Below are positions 61,649 to 64,000 of a stretch of 64,000 nt of DNA, piece after piece (position 1 is the stretch's first letter; each line of letters opens with the position of its first letter). Position numbers and translations under genes: made by a program. The stretch spans positions 1 through 64,000 of the forward strand of contig NZ_JAAITI010000013.1 in the NCBI RefSeq assembly GCF_013304735.1, in the 5' to 3' direction. The notes below the pieces were generated by a model. That model was given only the letters and a program-made list of their open reading frames with translations, searched no databases and was not told the DNA's origin. Source of the DNA: Blautia luti (GTDB taxonomy: Bacteria; Bacillota; Clostridia; Lachnospirales; Lachnospiraceae).

Positions 61649-61672
61649 GTAAAGTATTAAGAGACGAAGAAG

Positions 61673-61699
61673 TCCAGGGAGTTTTCCCTGGATTTTTTT
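61673..61699 (+). terminator. rplT terminator
   Basis: TCCAGGGA (61673-61680) and TCCCTGGA (61685-61692) with a 4-base loop, then seven T. Confidence 0.9.
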
Positions 61700-61747
61700 G
61701 TGCGAAAAAATTCAGACAATTTGCCGAAAAACAACACAAGCTGTACA

Positions 61748-61763
61748 GCGGACAAGTGTCCGC
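61748..61763. promoter_or_regulatory. Perfect palindrome upstream of the Liv operon
   Basis: GCGGACA and TGTCCGC are perfect 7-base arms with a 2-base centre, about 45 bases before the -35 box. Flanking ACAAC and GTTGT extend the symmetry. It may be an operator or upstream hairpin. Confidence 0.4.
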
Positions 61764-61806
61764 GTTGTGCAATCAGACGAAAAACAGCAGATAACAAAAT
61801 TTGTCC

Positions 61807-61835
61807 TTGAAATAAAAAATATGCGATGCTATAAT
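61807..61835 (+). promoter_or_regulatory. Predicted promoter of the Liv operon
   Basis: TTGAAA (61807-61812), a 17-base spacer and TATAAT (61830-61835), about 50 bases before the binding-protein gene. Confidence 0.8.
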
Positions 61836-61885
61836 TTTACCATTAAACATTAGTAACGCGACAAAGCGCAGGAGGAGAGATTATT

Positions 61886-63046
61886 ATGAAGAATTGGAAG
61901 AAAGTAATCGGCGTTGCATCAGCAGCAGCTATGACAGCAGCTATGATGATGCCTACATCAGTTTTTGCGGCAGATGATGAGACATTTAAGATCGGTGTGA
62001 TCGGACCGATGACAGGTGATTACGCACAGTACGGTACCAACGTATACAACGCAGCCAAGATCGCAGCTGATGAGATCAACGAGAACGGTGGATTCAACGG
62101 ATATAAAGTTGAAATCCTTGACGCAGGTGATGACCAGGGAGATCCGGAGAAGGCTGTTAACGCATACAATGACCTGATCGATAAAGGAATGCAGATGCTC
62201 TGTGGAACTGTAACATCCGGTTCCTGTATCGCAGTAGGAGCTGAGGCAGCTGAGGATACATTCCTCTTCACACCATCCGCAACAGCACTTGACTGTATCA
62301 CAGCAGGAACAAACGAGTTCCGTATGTGCTTCACAGACCCGGCACAGGGAACCAAATCTGCTCAGTACATTTCCGAGCACAAACTTGCAACGAAAGTAGC
62401 AGTACTTTATGATTCCGCTGCTGACTACAACTCCGGTGTACATGACGCATTCGTTGCAGCAGCTGCTGATGACGGACTTGAAGTAGTTGCAGATGAGGCT
62501 TACACAACAGACAGCAACACAGACTATTCTGTACAGCTTGCAAAGATCAAGAAGAGCGGCGCTGAGCTTCTTTTCCTTCCGAACTACTATTCCGACAATG
62601 CGCTGATCCTTCAGCAGGCATCTGAGGCAGGGCTTGACATTAAATTCTTTGGTGTAGATGGCATGGATGGTATCCTCAATGTAGAGAACTTCGATAAATC
62701 CCTTGCAGAGGGTGTTATGCTTCTGACACCATTCTCCGCAACAGCTACAGATGAGAAGAGCCAGAATTTCGTAAAAGCATACGGCGATGCTCACAACGGT
62801 GAGATCCCGAACCAGTTTGCGGCAGATACATATGATGTACTTTACGCAATGCAGCTTGCAGCTGACGATGCAAAGATCACACCAGATATGGAAAATGCAG
62901 ACATCAGTGCAGCAATGAGCGCATCCATGGCAAACATCGAGCTTGACGGACTTACCGGAAAAGCAAAATGGACCGAGGATGGCGAGTGTGATAAAGAGCC
63001 GAAAGCATTCGAGATCAAAGACGGTGCTTATGTAGAGATGAAATAA
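61886..63046 (+). CDS. livK: Branched-chain amino-acid ABC transporter substrate-binding protein
   Basis: A 386-residue exported protein of the Leu/Ile/Val-binding type I fold. Signal peptide about 1-28, cut near VFA-ADD, again without a lipobox cysteine. The mature part opens KIGVIGPMTGDYAQYGTNV and shows GTVTSGSCIAVGAEA, GVDGMDGILN and QFAADTYDVLYAMQLA. AGGAGG lies before ATG. The permease gene livH follows after a hairpin. Substrate: branched-chain or related amino acids by family. Confidence 0.95.
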   Translation: MKNWKKVIGVASAAAMTAAMMMPTSVFAADDETFKIGVIGPMTGDYAQYGTNVYNAAKIAADEINENGGFNGYKVEILDAGDDQGDPEKAVNAYNDLIDKGMQMLCGTVTSGSCIAVGAEAAEDTFLFTPSATALDCITAGTNEFRMCFTDPAQGTKSAQYISEHKLATKVAVLYDSAADYNSGVHDAFVAAAADDGLEVVADEAYTTDSNTDYSVQLAKIKKSGAELLFLPNYYSDNALILQQASEAGLDIKFFGVDGMDGILNVENFDKSLAEGVMLLTPFSATATDEKSQNFVKAYGDAHNGEIPNQFAADTYDVLYAMQLAADDAKITPDMENADISAAMSASMANIELDGLTGKAKWTEDGECDKEPKAFEIKDGAYVEMK

Positions 63047-63072
63047 GTAATTTCTGTTAACGTTAGGGGTCA

Positions 63073-63109
63073 GGGGACGGTCACCTTTAGTGGGACCCGT
63101 CCCCTTTTT
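63073..63109 (+). terminator. Hairpin between livK and livH
   Basis: GGGGACGG (63073-63080) and CCGTCCCC (63097-63104), then five T. It is terminator-like but lies inside the operon, so partial read-through would give more binding protein than permease. Confidence 0.75.
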
Positions 63110-63142
63110 CCCTTATCAATAAACAATTAAAAGAGGTGCGTT

Positions 63143-64000
63143 ATGAGTTTTATATCTTATTTAAAAGACGGCATCAGTCTTGGCAGTATCTATGCGATCA
63201 TCGCGCTTGGATATACCATGGTTTACGGTATTGCCAAGATGCTGAACTTCGCACACGGAGATGTTATTATGGTAGGAGCTTATATCATTCTTACCTGTAT
63301 CACAAGAGGCGGCATGTCACCGATCCTTGCTGTGATCCTTTCCGTTGTGATCTGTACACTGCTTGGTGTTGTCATTGAGAAGGTAGCTTACAGTCCACTT
63401 AGAAAAGCTTCCTCAAACCTGGCCGTTCTTATCACGGCTATCGGTGTCAGTTATCTGCTTCAGAACCTGGCACTTCTGATCTTCGGCGCAGATGCCAAGA
63501 GTTTCGTAGCTGTTATCAAAGTTCCGTCCATCACACTGTTTGACGGTGAGCTTACCATCAAGGGAATCACCATCGTAACCATCCTTGCATGTATCATCAT
63601 CATGGTGGGACTTTCCCTCTTTGTAAAAAAGACAAAACCTGGCCGTGCCATGCAGGCGGTTTCTGAGGACAGAGATGCGGCACAGCTGATGGGAGTTAAC
63701 GTCAATGCGACAATTTCCCTCACATTTGCCATCGGTTCCGGACTTGCAGCGATCGCAGGCCTTCTGCTCTGTCAGACTTATCCGACACTGACTCCGTACA
63801 CAGGAGCCATGCCTGGTATCAAAGCTTTCGTAGCTGCTGTATTCGGTGGAATCGGTTCGATTCCGGGAGCTATGGTCGGCGGCATCCTTCTGGGAATCAT
63901 CGAGATCTTCGGAAAAGCTTATATTTCTTCCCAGGTTGCAGATGCGATCGTATTTGCAGTCCTGATCGTCGTGCTTCTTGTAAAACCTACAGGACTGTTC
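63143..64000 (+). CDS. livH: Branched-chain amino-acid ABC transporter permease (partial)
   Basis: The frame runs from ATG 63143 to the end of the window without a stop (286 codons), so the 3' end is missing. The family is about 290 residues, so little is lost. It opens DGISLGSIYAIIALGYTMVY and holds MLNFAHGDVIMVGAY, typical of LivH, and GIGSIPGAMVGGILLGIIE, the C-terminal motif that contacts the ATPase. AGAGGTG lies before the ATG. livM, livG and livF are expected beyond the window. Confidence 0.95.
   Translation, partial: MSFISYLKDGISLGSIYAIIALGYTMVYGIAKMLNFAHGDVIMVGAYIILTCITRGGMSPILAVILSVVICTLLGVVIEKVAYSPLRKASSNLAVLITAIGVSYLLQNLALLIFGADAKSFVAVIKVPSITLFDGELTIKGITIVTILACIIIMVGLSLFVKKTKPGRAMQAVSEDRDAAQLMGVNVNATISLTFAIGSGLAAIAGLLLCQTYPTLTPYTGAMPGIKAFVAAVFGGIGSIPGAMVGGILLGIIEIFGKAYISSQVADAIVFAVLIVVLLVKPTGLF

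Noticed and set aside
63073-63109. End of the Liv operon at the hairpin
   Set aside because: livH follows in 34 bases with its own ribosome site, so it is an intra-operon hairpin.

Overview
The window looks like chromosome from a low-to-mid GC, strictly anaerobic Firmicute of the Lachnospiraceae type (Blautia/Ruminococcus-like; the genus is inference). Support: strong AGGAGG-type ribosome binding sites with frequent TTG/GTG starts, a class III (anaerobic) ribonucleotide reductase, a meso-diaminopimelate wall (dapF plus a MurE with the DNPR motif), a PASTA kinase/PP2C phosphatase pair, a compact dcw cluster and a Tn916-type integrase module. No rRNA, tRNA or CRISPR array was seen.

Layout. 1-8.2 kb: a palindromic repeat at the end of dapF, a large secreted LRR/CAP-domain surface protein, an amino-acid ABC transporter whose binding protein appears circularly permuted, and nagB-nagA for amino-sugar use. 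8.2-14 kb: asnA with a CBS-domain gene, an unknown zinc-ribbon membrane protein, nrdD behind NrdR-like boxes, and a lone carbamate kinase gene. 14-16.4 kb: a sortase-anchored DUF11 surface protein. 16.4-30 kb: a long co-directional housekeeping run, murE-priA-def-fmt-Zn peptidase-rsmB-rlmN-PP2C-PASTA kinase-rsgA-rpe-thiN, linking wall synthesis, translation start, rRNA modification and Ser/Thr phospho-signalling.

30.15-39.5 kb: a 9.3-kb integrated element inserted in codon 5-6 of ychF. It has paired integrase arm repeats at both ends, a BceAB-type peptide-antibiotic ABC transporter with its BceRS two-component system, a decayed transposase, inverted-repeat-rich DNA that may be a transfer or replication origin, and a RepA/DnaC-like/Xis/Int module. 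No relaxase or conjugation genes are seen. Its right end rebuilds the start of ychF, so the host gene stays intact.

39.5-46 kb: ychF, lgt with an unusual tail, an AraC-type regulator divergent from a GH2 beta-galactosidase. 46-59.6 kb: the division/wall cluster mraZ-rsmH-ftsL-pbp-spoVD-like-mraY-murD-ftsW-murA-ftsQ-ftsZ, with five phased MraZ boxes in front; murC, murF, murG and ftsA are not in this cluster and murE lies 30 kb away. 59.7-61.7 kb: a DUF1540 protein and infC-rpmI-rplT with a leader attenuator and an AUU start for infC. 61.8-64 kb: the start of a branched-chain amino-acid (Liv) transporter operon, cut by the window end.

The most unusual items are the apparently circularly permuted binding protein (3800-4576), the ychF-rebuilding element, the hairpin that buries the ribosome site of the second PBP gene, the 38-residue repeats on FtsQ and a possible overlapping gene in the lgt tail.
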